A stretch of 64,000 bases of DNA from Arthrobacter sp. UNC362MFTsu5.1 (GCF_000685965.1 NZ_JMLE01000002.1:248001-312000); one strand, 5' to 3'. Positions 24,028 through 33,151 are shown, numbered from the stretch's first letter. Notes: generated from the letters alone by a model not told the origin. Made by a program: numbers and translations.

Positions 24028-24996
24028 TTAGGGGATGTTGCTCCCCCGGGCCGTGACCCACAGCCGGTACCACTCGGCGCGGGTCATGGAAGCGGCAACC
24101 CGGGCCGCTCCGGCGCAGGCACGGATGCGGTCCGGGTTGGCCGAACCGATCACGGGCGCGATCCCGGCCGGATGCCGCATGAGCCACCCGAGGAGGATCG
24201 CCTCCCTGGTGGTCCCCTTGGCCTTCGCCATCTCCGCGACGAGCACCGCCGTGGCGGCCTCTGCCGGCGTAGGGCTTTCCGGCGGAGCTCCGCTGTAGTG
24301 TCCCTGGGCCAGCGCCCCGTAGGCCTGAAGGGTGATTCCCTGCCGGCTGCAGAACTCCACAGTGCCGTGCGGGAAGCTGTAATCCAGCCCTTCACCGTGG
24401 TTCACCAGCACGGTGCTTTCCAGCCAGGCCCGCTTCAGCAGGCTCATTTCCAACTGGTTGGCCACCACCGGGGTTTCCAGGTGGTCCTGCAGTGCCTCGA
24501 TCTGCGGGGCCGACATGTTGGACACCCCCACCTGCCGCACTTTGCCCTCCCGCATTAACTGCCCGACGGCGGACGCCACCTCGGCGGGGTCGGCCAGCGG
24601 GTCGGGGCGGTGTAGCAGGAGGACATCCACGTAGTCGGACTTCAACCGCTTCAGGCTGCCGTTGACCCGCTCGAGGATTCCCTCGCGGCTCAGGTCGTAG
24701 TGTGTTTCGAGTCCCTGCTCGTTGAGCCGGATCCCGCACTTGGTCTGGAGCCGGATCCGTTCCCGCAGCCCCGGTGTGATCGCCAGGACCTCGCCGAAGA
24801 CCGCCTCGGACTTGCCGCCGCGGTAGATGTCGGCGTGGTCGAACAGGGTGATGCCTGCGTCGAGGGCGGCGTCGATTGCGGCGGCCGCCTGCTCCACGTG
24901 CTCAGCGGCGTAGGGCTCGGCGGACCAGCTGCCGCCCAGGCCCATGCAGCCGTAAATCAGTTCCTGGGTACGGGATGGAGCGTTGTGTTCACTCAT
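24028..24996 (-). CDS. Aldo/keto reductase
   Basis: The 322-residue TIM-barrel oxidoreductase is of the YdhF-like group: GCMGLGGSW, then AIDAALDAGITLFDHADIYR with catalytic Asp/Tyr, the Lys in RLQTKCGIRL and LLLHRPDPLADPAEVA with the catalytic His. The C-terminal IAPVIGSANPDRIRACAGA is the NADPH phosphate-binding stretch. The physiological substrate is unknown. The gene follows the alpha-glucosidase operon but is separated from it by a 34-base palindrome. Confidence 0.93.
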   Translation of the reverse strand: MSEHNAPSRTQELIYGCMGLGGSWSAEPYAAEHVEQAAAAIDAALDAGITLFDHADIYRGGKSEAVFGEVLAITPGLRERIRLQTKCGIRLNEQGLETHYDLSREGILERVNGSLKRLKSDYVDVLLLHRPDPLADPAEVASAVGQLMREGKVRQVGVSNMSAPQIEALQDHLETPVVANQLEMSLLKRAWLESTVLVNHGEGLDYSFPHGTVEFCSRQGITLQAYGALAQGHYSGAPPESPTPAEAATAVLVAEMAKAKGTTREAILLGWLMRHPAGIAPVIGSANPDRIRACAGAARVAASMTRAEWYRLWVTARGSNIP

Positions 24997-25029
24997 TGCG
25001 TCACTCTTTCATGAGCTTGGACAGAAGCA

Positions 25030-25063
25030 CAGGTGGCGGGACCCGGCCGGGTCCCGCCACCTG
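25030..25063 (-). terminator. 34-base perfect palindrome after the alpha-glucosidase operon
   Basis: Each arm is CAGGTGGCGGGACCCGG or its complement, with no loop bases, giving a very stable stem of up to 17 pairs as a cruciform or about 15 as a hairpin. It begins 18 bases beyond the GH13 stop on the minus strand. No T-run follows. It is most likely the operon terminator. Confidence 0.7.
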
Positions 25064-25080
25064 CGCATAAGTCTCAGTTG

Positions 25081-26787
25081 TTAGCGCAGCCAGACGGTGG
25101 TGTTGCCGGGCAGCAGCTTCCCGTCCAGCGGTGCGCTGCTCAGCAGCACCTCACCGGCCGGGAGCTCAACCGGCTCGGCACCGAAGTTGGTCACTGACTG
25201 CCAGCCGCCGTGGCGGGTGAACTGCAGCACCTTGGGGTTGCCGGTTTCCACCCACTCCAGTTCCTCGGCGGTCTGCAGTTCGCGGCGCAGCTTCAGGGCC
25301 TTGCGGTACAGCTCCAGGGTGGAGCCCGCCACTCCGTCCTGGGCGTCGACTGCGTACCGGCCGAACCAGGCCGGCTGGGGCAGGTGGGACCGGCCTTCGC
25401 CGAAACCGAAGGACATGCCCTCCGTGGCCCAGGGCAGCGGCACGCGGCAGCCGTCACGGCCGATCTCCACGCCCTTGTTGCGGAAGAAGGACGGGTCTTG
25501 GCGCTCCGAGTCCGGAATCTCTGCGACTTCCTGCAGGCCGAGCTCCTCGCCCTGGTACAGGTAGGCCGATCCCGGGAGGGCCAGCATCAGCAGGCTGGCC
25601 GCCCGGGCGCGGCGCAGGCCCAGCTCGACGTCCAGTTCCTCGGCAGGTGCGCCGGCGAGCAGCCAGCCCTTGCCGTCCTGGCCCTTGGCGTGGACGCCGC
25701 CGCCCATCGGCAGGCCATAGCGGGTGGCGTGCCGGACGACGTCGTGGTTGGAGAACACCCACGTGGAGGAGGCGCCGGTGGCCGTGGCTTCGGCGAGGTT
25801 CCGGGTGATGATTTCGTGGAACTCGTCGGCGTCGAAATCGGCCTGCAGCAGGTCAAAGTTGAAGGCCTGCCCCAAACCCTGGGGGCTGGCGTAGCGGGCG
25901 CGGCGGGTGGCGTGCACCCAGGCTTCGGCGACGGCGGTGCGCGGCGGGTTGTACTCGTTGAACACCTCGCGCCATTCGGCGTAGATCTCGTGGACCTCGT
26001 CGCGGTCCCAGAACGGGTGTGAGCCGTCGGCAAAACCGTCGGTCCCCGTGTTGGCTTCAGTGAGTTCGACCTTGGAGAGCAGCGGCTCCGTGAGGTCCTT
26101 GGTGAGGGCGTGCGCCACGTCCACGCGGAAACCGTCCACGCCACGGTCGGACCAGAAGCGCAGTGTCTTCAGGAAGTCGTCGCGGATCTCGCGGTTGGAC
26201 CAGTTCAAGTCCGGCTGTTCCTTGGCGAAGATATGCATGTACCACTGGCCGGGGGTGCCGTCCGGTTCAGTGATGCGCTCCCAGGCGGGACCGCCGAAGA
26301 CGGAGTCCCAGTCCGACGGCGGCAGCTCGCCGTTCTCGCCCAGGCCGTCACGGAAGATGTAGCGCTCGCGGGCAGCAGAGCCCCGCGGGGAGGCCAGCGC
26401 TTCCTTGAACCATTCGTGCCGGTCGGAGGAGTGGTTCGGGACGATGTCCGCGATGAGCTTGATGCCGGCTTCGTGCAGCGCGGCGGACATTTCGGCGAAG
26501 TCCTCCAGGGTTCCCAGCTTGGGGTCCACGTTGCGGTAATCGTCTACGTCGTAGCCGCCGTCGGCGAGCGCCGACGGGTAGAACGGGCTGAGCCAGACGG
26601 CGTCGATCCCCAGTTCCTTCAGGTACGGAACTTTGGCCGTGATGCCCTTGATGTCGCCCAGGCCGTCACCGTTCGAATCCGAGAAGCTGCGCGGATAGAT
26701 CTGGTACACGGAGGCCTGGCGCCACCAGTTGGGATCGGCTGCGAGGTTTGAATCGGACAGGGTTGCCAGAGTGGCGGTGGTGGACAA
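25081..26787 (-). CDS. Alpha-glucosidase, glycoside hydrolase family 13
   Basis: The 568-residue cytoplasmic enzyme hydrolyses alpha-glucosides such as maltose, isomaltose or trehalulose brought in by the adjacent ABC transporter. It has the oligo-1,6-glucosidase-like start SVYQIYPRSFSDSNGDGLGD, region I DIVPNHSS, the nucleophile region GFRVDVAHAL, the catalytic glutamate in AVAEAWVHA and region IV FSNHDVVRH. There is no signal peptide. It is the last gene of the sugar operon. Confidence 0.93.
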   Translation of the reverse strand: MSTTATLATLSDSNLAADPNWWRQASVYQIYPRSFSDSNGDGLGDIKGITAKVPYLKELGIDAVWLSPFYPSALADGGYDVDDYRNVDPKLGTLEDFAEMSAALHEAGIKLIADIVPNHSSDRHEWFKEALASPRGSAARERYIFRDGLGENGELPPSDWDSVFGGPAWERITEPDGTPGQWYMHIFAKEQPDLNWSNREIRDDFLKTLRFWSDRGVDGFRVDVAHALTKDLTEPLLSKVELTEANTGTDGFADGSHPFWDRDEVHEIYAEWREVFNEYNPPRTAVAEAWVHATRRARYASPQGLGQAFNFDLLQADFDADEFHEIITRNLAEATATGASSTWVFSNHDVVRHATRYGLPMGGGVHAKGQDGKGWLLAGAPAEELDVELGLRRARAASLLMLALPGSAYLYQGEELGLQEVAEIPDSERQDPSFFRNKGVEIGRDGCRVPLPWATEGMSFGFGEGRSHLPQPAWFGRYAVDAQDGVAGSTLELYRKALKLRRELQTAEELEWVETGNPKVLQFTRHGGWQSVTNFGAEPVELPAGEVLLSSAPLDGKLLPGNTTVWLR

Positions 26788-26859
26788 AGGAGATTCCTTT
26801 TCTGGTGTTGGTTGTTCTTTGGTAAAGGGAAAGATGGATGAGTGCCCGGTAGGTGCGTC

Positions 26860-27759
26860 CTACTTCACTGCGCCCCGCATGACTCCGGACAGTACCCAAC
26901 GTTGGGCAAGGATGTAAACCACCAGCGTGGGCGCCATGGCCATCAGGTAGGACGCGAAGGCGAGGCTGTAGTTGGTGTTGAATTCGCCCTGGAACAGCAT
27001 CTGCACCACCGGCAGGGTCTGCAGCGCGGGATCCGCAATCAGCATCTGCGGCAGCAGGAAGTCGTTCCAGGAGCCGAGGAAAGCAAAGATCCCGACGGTG
27101 GCGTTCATCGGAGCCAGCAGCGGGAAGATGATCTTGCGGAACACCTGCCACGTGGTTGCGCCGTCCATGCGGGCCGACTCCTCGAGCTCCACGGGGATGG
27201 AGCGCACGAAGGCGATGTAGAGCAGGGTGTTGAACGAGATGCCGCCGAGGACGTGCAGGAACACGACGCCGGCCGGGTTGTCCAGGCCGAGCAGGGCAGT
27301 CTGCTTGATCAGGGGCAGGATGATCACCGGGAACGGGATGAACATCGCGGACAGCAGGTAGACGAAGGAGCCCCGGAAGAACCGGTGGTTCCAGTTCCGC
27401 GCAATAGCGTAGGCCACCAGGGAGCTGCTGGCCAGCGAGCCGAGGACGCTCAGCACGGTAACGAACGCCGTGGACATAAAAGCCCGCGGGAAGTTGGTGG
27501 CCACGTAAGCGGCGGCGAAGTTTTCCCAGTTCATCGGGTTCGGCCAGGCGAGGCCCGTGCCGGTGCCGATCTGGTCCGGGGACTTGAGCGCCATGGCAAC
27601 GGTGAAATAGAGCGGCAGCAGGACGGTCAACGATGCGGCCAGCATCAGCGCGGTGAGCCACCAGTTGATCTTGAAGCCCTCACGGTTGGACCGGCGGTGG
27701 CCGCGGACGGGGGCGTCCGCCGTCCGCTGTTTGGGAGCGGCAAGTGTGGATGCGGTCAT
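26860..27759 (-). CDS. Carbohydrate ABC transporter permease, MalG-like
   Basis: The 299-residue protein has six membrane segments; the EAA loop is ESARMDGATTWQVFRKIIFP, and SWNDFLLPQMLI with VVQMLFQGEFNTNYSLAFAS near the end is typical of the MalG group. The ATG at 27759 overlaps the TAA of the MalF-like gene (TAATG), so both permeases are coupled. A longer frame through the upstream gene in the same phase is a shadow. Confidence 0.93.
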   Translation of the reverse strand: MTASTLAAPKQRTADAPVRGHRRSNREGFKINWWLTALMLAASLTVLLPLYFTVAMALKSPDQIGTGTGLAWPNPMNWENFAAAYVATNFPRAFMSTAFVTVLSVLGSLASSSLVAYAIARNWNHRFFRGSFVYLLSAMFIPFPVIILPLIKQTALLGLDNPAGVVFLHVLGGISFNTLLYIAFVRSIPVELEESARMDGATTWQVFRKIIFPLLAPMNATVGIFAFLGSWNDFLLPQMLIADPALQTLPVVQMLFQGEFNTNYSLAFASYLMAMAPTLVVYILAQRWVLSGVMRGAVK

Positions 27760-28703
27760 TAGAGTGAAACCCCCCGGCGCTGGATGAGGCGCAGCTGGAT
27801 GACGGAGATCAGCAAGGTGATCAGGAAGTAGATGACGGCGTTCGCCATCTGGTAGGAGTAGTCGCCGCCGGTGAAGCCGGAGAAGATGCGCATGGCCACG
27901 GACTGCGTTGCCATGCCGGGGCCGCCGCCGGTGAGGCCCACGATGATCTCGTAGGTTCCGAGGAATCCCTTGAAGCCGAGGATCACATTGATTACGAGGT
28001 ACCCCATGATCAGCGGGAGCGTCAGGCTGAGGAACTGCCGGAAGCTGCCGGCGCCGTCGAGGTCCGCGGCTTCGTAGACCTCGGAAGGCACGCTCTGGAG
28101 GCCTGCCAGGTAGATGATGGTGGCGCCCGGCGCCGCCTGCCACACCGTGACGAGCACGATGGCGAGCCAGGCAAGGTTCTCGTTGGCGAGGATGCTCGTG
28201 GCCAGCGGGGTGACGCCGAACCGTTCGGCCAGCACGGGAAGCGTGTTGGAGAACAGGTAGTTGAACACAAAGGAGACGATCAGGGCGGAGAGCACCATGG
28301 GGATGAAGAACACGGTGCGGATGCCGGTGCGCCATTTGATCTTCGCATTGAGGCCCAGCGCGATCGCGAGGGCCACGATGTTCACCACCACGGTGGTGGT
28401 CAGGGCGAACACAAACGTGAAGATGTAGGACTGCAGGACAGCGGGGTCCTTGAAGATGTTGACGTAGTTCATCAGCCCGATGAACTTCCAGTCGCCGTAG
28501 CCGGCGTAGTTGGTGAGGCTGAAGAAGACGCCCACGAGTGCCGGCAGGGTGATGAAGAAGGCGAACAGTGCCAGGACGGGCACCACCATCCAGTAGTACG
28601 TGGGGTCGATCCTGCTCCTGGACCGGACGGTGCCGGCGGCCGACGCGGGGCTATTGGGTTCTGCGGGAGGGGCTGTCTGGGCCACCCGGGATGTTGTAGT
28701 CAT
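27759..28703 (-). CDS. Sugar ABC transporter permease, MalF-like
   Basis: The 314-residue protein has six membrane segments after an Ala/Pro-rich N-terminus, with EAA loop VYEAADLDGAGSFRQFLSLT and the end LLISVIQLRLIQRRGVSL. The ATG at 28703 follows CAGGAGCCTCA. It forms a heterodimer with the MalG-like protein. The ATPase that energises this importer is not in the window; such systems in actinobacteria often share an MsmK-type ATPase encoded elsewhere. Confidence 0.93.
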   Translation of the reverse strand: MTTTSRVAQTAPPAEPNSPASAAGTVRSRSRIDPTYYWMVVPVLALFAFFITLPALVGVFFSLTNYAGYGDWKFIGLMNYVNIFKDPAVLQSYIFTFVFALTTTVVVNIVALAIALGLNAKIKWRTGIRTVFFIPMVLSALIVSFVFNYLFSNTLPVLAERFGVTPLATSILANENLAWLAIVLVTVWQAAPGATIIYLAGLQSVPSEVYEAADLDGAGSFRQFLSLTLPLIMGYLVINVILGFKGFLGTYEIIVGLTGGGPGMATQSVAMRIFSGFTGGDYSYQMANAVIYFLITLLISVIQLRLIQRRGVSL

Positions 28704-28728
28704 TGAGGCTCCTGGAGTCGGGTGGGGG

Positions 28729-30030
28729 TCAGACCGCGGTACGCTCGGCGACGCGGCGCCATTCGTCGTCGAGGGCGGCGAGGAACTGCTCGCCGTTCTT
28801 GCTGTACACAAAGGACTGGATGTAGTTGTTCACGGGCACCGACGGCGGGAAGTAGGTCACAGCGCCCTGGAAGTAGCGCGCCTCCTGCACCGCCGCGTTC
28901 AGTCCGCTGATCTGCGGATTGCTGACGGCGGGGGCGTCCTTGAGCGGCGAGAATGCCGCGTTCTTCTCGTTGTACGTGTTCACCACGGACGGTTCCAGCA
29001 GGTAGTTGACGAACCGCTGTGCCGCAGCCATGTTGGGCGTGTTCCGGGTGATGGAAAGCGCCATGTCCACGTTCACGCGGGCCTTGGTGTCCTCCGGGTT
29101 GTTGGTCACCGGCAGCGGGAAGCTTCCCAGCCTGATGTTCTTGTTGGCGGCCACCAGCTGTGACAGCGCCCACGGACCCTGCAGGTACATGGCCGCCTGC
29201 CCCTTGGCGAATGCCGCGTTGCCGTCCGCGTAGTTCTTGCTGGCCGCGCCGTTCTGCGAGAACGAGGCGAGCTGGAGCATCCTGGGGAGGGCCGGGCCGA
29301 AGCTGTTGGCAAACGATTCGGGGGCATCGCTCGTGATCCTAGCGCCCTTGGCGTAGAGCTTCGTGAAGAATTCCCCGACATCCAGCGCCCCGCCGGACGC
29401 GTAGTCGAACATGCCCTGGGCGAGGGTCCACGGGTCCTTGTACGTTCCATAGATCGGCGCGATGCCGGCGGCTTTGAACTTCTCGCAGGCCGCGACGAAT
29501 CCGTCCCATGTGGTGGGGACGGAGACGCCCTGCGCCTCGAAAATGTCGCGGTTGTAGATGACGCCGGCTGCCGCAAGCGAGAACGGCAGGGCACTGGTCT
29601 CGGTCCCGTTGTACCTGCCCCAGGAGTTGACGAGCTCCTGCATCTTCGGATCGATGGTTTTCGCCACGGGCATGTCCGAGAGGTCGGCGAAGATGCCCTT
29701 CTTGACGAAGTCGGCGGTGGCCTGGGCGAAGCCTCGGGTCACAACATCCGGCGGGTCGTTGCGGACGAGGCCCGGAACAAAGTTTCCCTCGTTGAAGTCC
29801 TGGACCACGCGGATGTCCGGGTTCAGCGCCTCGAAGTCCCTGATCACCTGGTTGAAGTAGTCCACCACTTCGGGCTTGTTCTGCATGAAACGCAGCGTGG
29901 TGGTTCCGGTCTGTGCCGCGGGCGATGCGCCGCAGGCGGACAGCGGAATCATCAGGGCTGCTCCGGCGAGGCCGGCGGTCCGGAAAAGGGAACGCCTGCT
30001 GAGCAGCGATGCGGGCAGGGCCGCGTTCAC
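28729..30030 (-). CDS. Extracellular sugar-binding lipoprotein with Tat-type signal
   Basis: The solute-binding protein delivers the alpha-glucoside to the permeases. The GTG at 30030 gives a 433-residue protein that starts MNAALPASLLSRRSLFRTAG; the twin arginine, hydrophobic stretch and lipobox LSAC indicate a Tat-exported lipoprotein. The body is of the family 1 type (LRFMQNKPEVVDYFNQVI, AAMYLQGPWALSQL). GTG 30030 has no ribosome binding site of its own, but a short leader ORF with a strong site ends in a GTGA overlap with it. A TTG at 30123 opens the frame further but lies before that site. Confidence 0.85.
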   Translation of the reverse strand: MNAALPASLLSRRSLFRTAGLAGAALMIPLSACGASPAAQTGTTTLRFMQNKPEVVDYFNQVIRDFEALNPDIRVVQDFNEGNFVPGLVRNDPPDVVTRGFAQATADFVKKGIFADLSDMPVAKTIDPKMQELVNSWGRYNGTETSALPFSLAAAGVIYNRDIFEAQGVSVPTTWDGFVAACEKFKAAGIAPIYGTYKDPWTLAQGMFDYASGGALDVGEFFTKLYAKGARITSDAPESFANSFGPALPRMLQLASFSQNGAASKNYADGNAAFAKGQAAMYLQGPWALSQLVAANKNIRLGSFPLPVTNNPEDTKARVNVDMALSITRNTPNMAAAQRFVNYLLEPSVVNTYNEKNAAFSPLKDAPAVSNPQISGLNAAVQEARYFQGAVTYFPPSVPVNNYIQSFVYSKNGEQFLAALDDEWRRVAERTAV

Positions 30031-30107
30031 AGGGCGGGGGCTGACGTGCGGTGGCGGCTGGGCTGTGCTTGCGGTGCGGGCTGGCAGTGCTTCAGGGTGC
30101 GGTTCAC
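30027..30107 (-). CDS. 26-codon leader ORF upstream of the sugar-binding protein gene
   Basis: AAAGGAG lies 5 bases before a GTG at 30107. The frame encodes 26 residues beginning MNRTLKHCQPAPQAQ and stops with TGA at 30029-30027, which overlaps the GTG of the solute-binding protein gene (GTGA). The best ribosome binding site in the region therefore drives this small ORF. Translational coupling would explain how the binding protein is translated. It could be a true leader peptide or the remnant of an earlier start. Confidence 0.5.
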   Translation of the reverse strand: MNRTLKHCQPAPQAQPSRHRTSAPAL

Positions 30108-30184
30108 AGTTGCTCCTTTGCAAAAGGCTGAGTGAAGGGCTGGAGGTAGAGCCTGCAGTCGGCGGCCGTCCGGTCCACGTTGCT

Positions 30185-30211
30185 CTAAGTTTATATGGAA
30201 TCTAAATTTAG
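30185..30211. promoter_or_regulatory. Inverted repeat, probable ROK operator
   Basis: CTAAGTTTA and TAAATTTAG form 9-base arms with one mismatch around a 9-base centre. The site covers the -10 hexamer and spacer of the leftward sugar operon promoter and lies 45 bases before the divergent ROK gene, the position expected for a sugar-responsive repressor. Confidence 0.65.
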
Positions 30212-30219
30212 TTCCTCAA
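30190..30219 (-). promoter_or_regulatory. Promoter of the alpha-glucoside operon
   Basis: On the minus strand TTGAGG (30219-30214) and TATAAA (30195-30190) are separated by 18 bases, about 85 bases before the leader ORF. The region is strikingly AT-rich for this chromosome. Confidence 0.55.
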
Positions 30220-30255
30220 GTATTATGTGGTGCAAAGCACAGAGAGGTCAACACC

Positions 30256-31458
30256 ATGTCTGAAATGACGGCGGCAACGCCCCAGCTGCTGCGGCGTGTG
30301 AGCGCCGGGGCAGTGCTTGAATTCATGCGCGCTTCCCAGGCGGTGACGGTCACGGAGGTCATGGACGCCACAGGGCTCACACGGGCCACCGCCATTGCCG
30401 TCTGCGAGGACCTCATGCAGCGCGGCTGGATCAGGGAGCTGGAAAACCAGCGGGCATTTGGCGGCTACCAGAAGGGCAGGCCGGCGCGCCGGTTCGAGCT
30501 CAACGAGCGCGCCGGGTGCGTCCTGGGCATGGACGTGGGCATTTCCAAAGCGACGGTGGTGGTGTCCGATCTCCGCGGCAAGGCCCTGGGCAGGTCCAGC
30601 CAGCCGTTCGCCGGTGCCGAGATCACGGCGGAAGAACGGGTCGCCGTCGTCGACCGGACCGCCCTGATGGCCCTCCGCAGCGTGGGCGCCTCCCCCGACT
30701 CCGTGCTCGCCGTTGGTGCCGGAATCGCCGCACCCGTGGACCGCAACGGCGATGTGCTGGTGACCCAGCACTTCTGGGGACTGTTCGACGTGGGCCTGCG
30801 CTCCGCGCTCAAGGACCTGCACGGCTGGACAGTCCTCCTGGAAAACGACGCGAACCTCGCCGCACTGGGTGAGCGCTGGCGGGGTGCGGCGGCCGGTGTG
30901 GACGACGTCGTCGTGATTCTCGCCAGTGAACGCCTCGGTTCGGGAGTGATCGACGGCGGGCGGCTGCTGCACGGCCGTGCCGGCGGCGCCGGCGAGCTTG
31001 CATTCCTTGACATGGTGGAGGGAGTCGGAGACACCTTCGGGATCGCTGCCCTGGCCCGCACCTGGGCCGCCGAAGCCCTTGCCGGGAAGGCCAGGACTTC
31101 GCTCCGGCAGCACGCAGCCGACGGCGTCGAGGCGGAGCATGTTTTTGCCGCTGCCTCCGCCGGGGATGCCGTTGCCCTGGACATCCTCGACCGGCTGGCG
31201 GACAGGATGGCCAGGGTGATCGGGGCCGTGGCCACCATCATCAACCCGGAGCTGGTGGTGATTGGCGGCGCCGTGGCGAACTCGGCAGGCGTGCTGCTGG
31301 GGCCGATCGCTGAACGCCTGCCCGGGTACACCGCCACTCCCCCGGCCGTGGCGGCGTCCCCGCTCGGCGACTCGATCGTGACCGTGGGTGCCGTCCGTTG
31401 CGCCCTGGACTTCGTGGAGAAGAACACGCTTGACCTGGAGCTCGCGGCCCCCGCCTAG
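30256..31458 (+). CDS. ROK-family transcriptional regulator
   Basis: The 400-residue protein has an N-terminal winged helix (EVMDATGLTRATAIAVCEDL) and a C-terminal ROK kinase-like sugar-binding domain: VLGMDVGISKATVVVSDLRG, GAGIAAPVDRNGDV and the ENDANLAALGERWRG motif. The usual ROK zinc cluster (CxCGxxGC) after the GELAFL region is not visible, so it may not bind zinc as XylR/NagC types do. It is divergent from the alpha-glucoside operon and most likely represses it until the sugar is present. The ATG follows GAGAGGTCAACACC. Confidence 0.92.
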   Translation: MSEMTAATPQLLRRVSAGAVLEFMRASQAVTVTEVMDATGLTRATAIAVCEDLMQRGWIRELENQRAFGGYQKGRPARRFELNERAGCVLGMDVGISKATVVVSDLRGKALGRSSQPFAGAEITAEERVAVVDRTALMALRSVGASPDSVLAVGAGIAAPVDRNGDVLVTQHFWGLFDVGLRSALKDLHGWTVLLENDANLAALGERWRGAAAGVDDVVVILASERLGSGVIDGGRLLHGRAGGAGELAFLDMVEGVGDTFGIAALARTWAAEALAGKARTSLRQHAADGVEAEHVFAAASAGDAVALDILDRLADRMARVIGAVATIINPELVVIGGAVANSAGVLLGPIAERLPGYTATPPAVAASPLGDSIVTVGAVRCALDFVEKNTLDLELAAPA

Positions 31459-31476
31459 CCAATGTCCGCGCTGGTC

Positions 31477-33048
31477 CTACTCCGGCATGATCATGGTGCG
31501 CAGGTCCAGCTGGCGCAGCACGCGGTCCGCCACTTCCGGGTCCATGTCCGGTTCGTTCCGGGCAGCCACGACTTCCTGGCGGGCGGCATCGAGCGCAACG
31601 GTCTGCACGGCAATGGCCAGCTCCCGCCCGCGCCGGCGCTTCTCGTCCAGGGATTCGTTCCGGAGGCTTCCATCCAGCAGTTCGGCGTGCAGCCTCGTCA
31701 TCTTTTCCTTGACGAGCGCCACCTTCTCCGGCGGGAGCTCCTTGACGAGGTCGTTGTCCTTGAGGGCGGCGATGGCGGCCTGCTGGGCGCGTTTGGCCAG
31801 GACCCGGGCCGCGTCCCGTTCCTCCGAACCGTCTCCGGTGGCCTTCAGGACTTTCATCAGCCAGGGCAGTGTCAGGCCGGGCAGCACCAGGGTGGCCAGC
31901 AGGACCGCGCAGGCGATGACCAGCAGCTGGTCCCGGGCCGGGAACGGCGTGCCGTCGGCCAGCGTCAGGGGCAGCGCGAGGGCAAGCGCCAGGGTGGCGA
32001 GGCCCCGCATGCCGCACCAGGTCAGGATGAGGACTTCCTTGGCGGAGGTGGGCTGCAGCAGGTTGCTGTTCTTCCGCGCCGAGGCCGCCAGCACGGCCAG
32101 CCACAGGAAACGAACCGCAAACACGATCACGCACACCACCGCCGCGGTGCCGATCATGCCGTAGATCTCCGTACCCTCGTCGTGGATGACGTGGCGGATT
32201 TCCAGCCCCACCAGCCCGAAGGCCAGCCCGGTCACCAGGAGCTCCACCACGTCCCAGAACGCCGTGCGGGTGACCCGTTCAGCGGCGTCCTGCGGCCGCG
32301 AGTGCCGCTTCATCTCCAGTGCGGTAACCACGACGGCGATCACGCCTGAGGCGTGCACCTCTTCCGCCAGGATGTAGGCGGCAAACGGCACCACCAGGGT
32401 GACCGCGCTGCGCGCCACCATGGAGGTCACCAGCCGTGTGATCAGTGCCGTGACCCAGCCCATGGCGATGCCGACCAGCACCGCAACCGCAGCCCCCACC
32501 ACAAACTTGAGGACGACGTCGGGCCCTATCCTGCTGCCCGAGACGGTGGCCGCAACGGCAGCCTGGAAGATGACGATGGCGGCGGCGTCATTGAAGAGGC
32601 CCTCGCTTTGCAGGACCGTGATGAGCCGCCGCGGCATGTGCACGCGGCCGGCCACGGATTCCACGGCCACCGGGTCCGGCGGAGCCACCATGGCCCCCAG
32701 TGCGATCGCGGCGGGAATTCCGATGCCCGGGATCATCAGCCAGGCCGCCCCTGCCACGGCAGCGGTGGACACGACCACCAGGGCCACCGCGAGCATGATC
32801 AACGTGCGCCAGCGGACCCGGAAGACGGCCCAGGAGCTGCGCTGGGCCGTCGCGAACAGCAGCGGCGGCAGGAAGATGGGCAGGATCAGCTCCGGTGAGA
32901 TGTCCATTTCCGGAAAGCCGGGGATGAAGGTCAGCGATGCCGCCAGGATCAGCATGAGCACGGGATAGGGCAGCCGGAGCTTGTCCCCCAGACCCACCGC
33001 CACCACTGTGGCAAGCAGCAGTCCGATAATCAGCGCCAACTGGTCCAT
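31477..33048 (-). CDS. Na+/H+ antiporter, CPA1 family
   Basis: The 523-residue protein has about twelve membrane segments and a C-terminal cytoplasmic helical domain of about 120 residues rich in Lys, Arg and Glu. Family motifs are LPPLLFATAQRSS, GAMVAPPDPVAVESVAGRVH and SEGLFNDAAAIVIFQAAVAA, whose acidic residues take part in cation exchange. It supports pH and sodium homeostasis. The gene is convergent with the ROK gene (18-base gap). The ATG follows GGGGAAAGTGAGCCT. Confidence 0.93.
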   Translation of the reverse strand: MDQLALIIGLLLATVVAVGLGDKLRLPYPVLMLILAASLTFIPGFPEMDISPELILPIFLPPLLFATAQRSSWAVFRVRWRTLIMLAVALVVVSTAAVAGAAWLMIPGIGIPAAIALGAMVAPPDPVAVESVAGRVHMPRRLITVLQSEGLFNDAAAIVIFQAAVAATVSGSRIGPDVVLKFVVGAAVAVLVGIAMGWVTALITRLVTSMVARSAVTLVVPFAAYILAEEVHASGVIAVVVTALEMKRHSRPQDAAERVTRTAFWDVVELLVTGLAFGLVGLEIRHVIHDEGTEIYGMIGTAAVVCVIVFAVRFLWLAVLAASARKNSNLLQPTSAKEVLILTWCGMRGLATLALALALPLTLADGTPFPARDQLLVIACAVLLATLVLPGLTLPWLMKVLKATGDGSEERDAARVLAKRAQQAAIAALKDNDLVKELPPEKVALVKEKMTRLHAELLDGSLRNESLDEKRRRGRELAIAVQTVALDAARQEVVAARNEPDMDPEVADRVLRQLDLRTMIMPE

Positions 33049-33066
33049 AGGCTCACTTTCCCCGAA

Positions 33067-33104
33067 GTGGAGGCGCCGCAGTGCTCTGCAGGCGCCTCCT
33101 CCAC
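33067..33104 (-). terminator. Hairpin after the NAD(P)-binding protein gene
   Basis: GTGGAGGCGCC pairs with GGCGCCTC-CCAC (two extra bases bulge out), and the central GCAG/CTGC extends the stem. It lies between the stop at 33152 and the antiporter start at 33048 on the minus strand. Confidence 0.5.
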
Positions 33105-33151
33105 GATATCGGGTGCGGGCCGGTGGCTACTCTGTGTTCAGTGCGCGGGGC

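Noticed and set aside
26860-28335. Longer MalG-like protein starting at 28335
   Set aside because: The extension is an out-of-frame reading of the MalF-like gene; ATG 27759 has the TAATG overlap.
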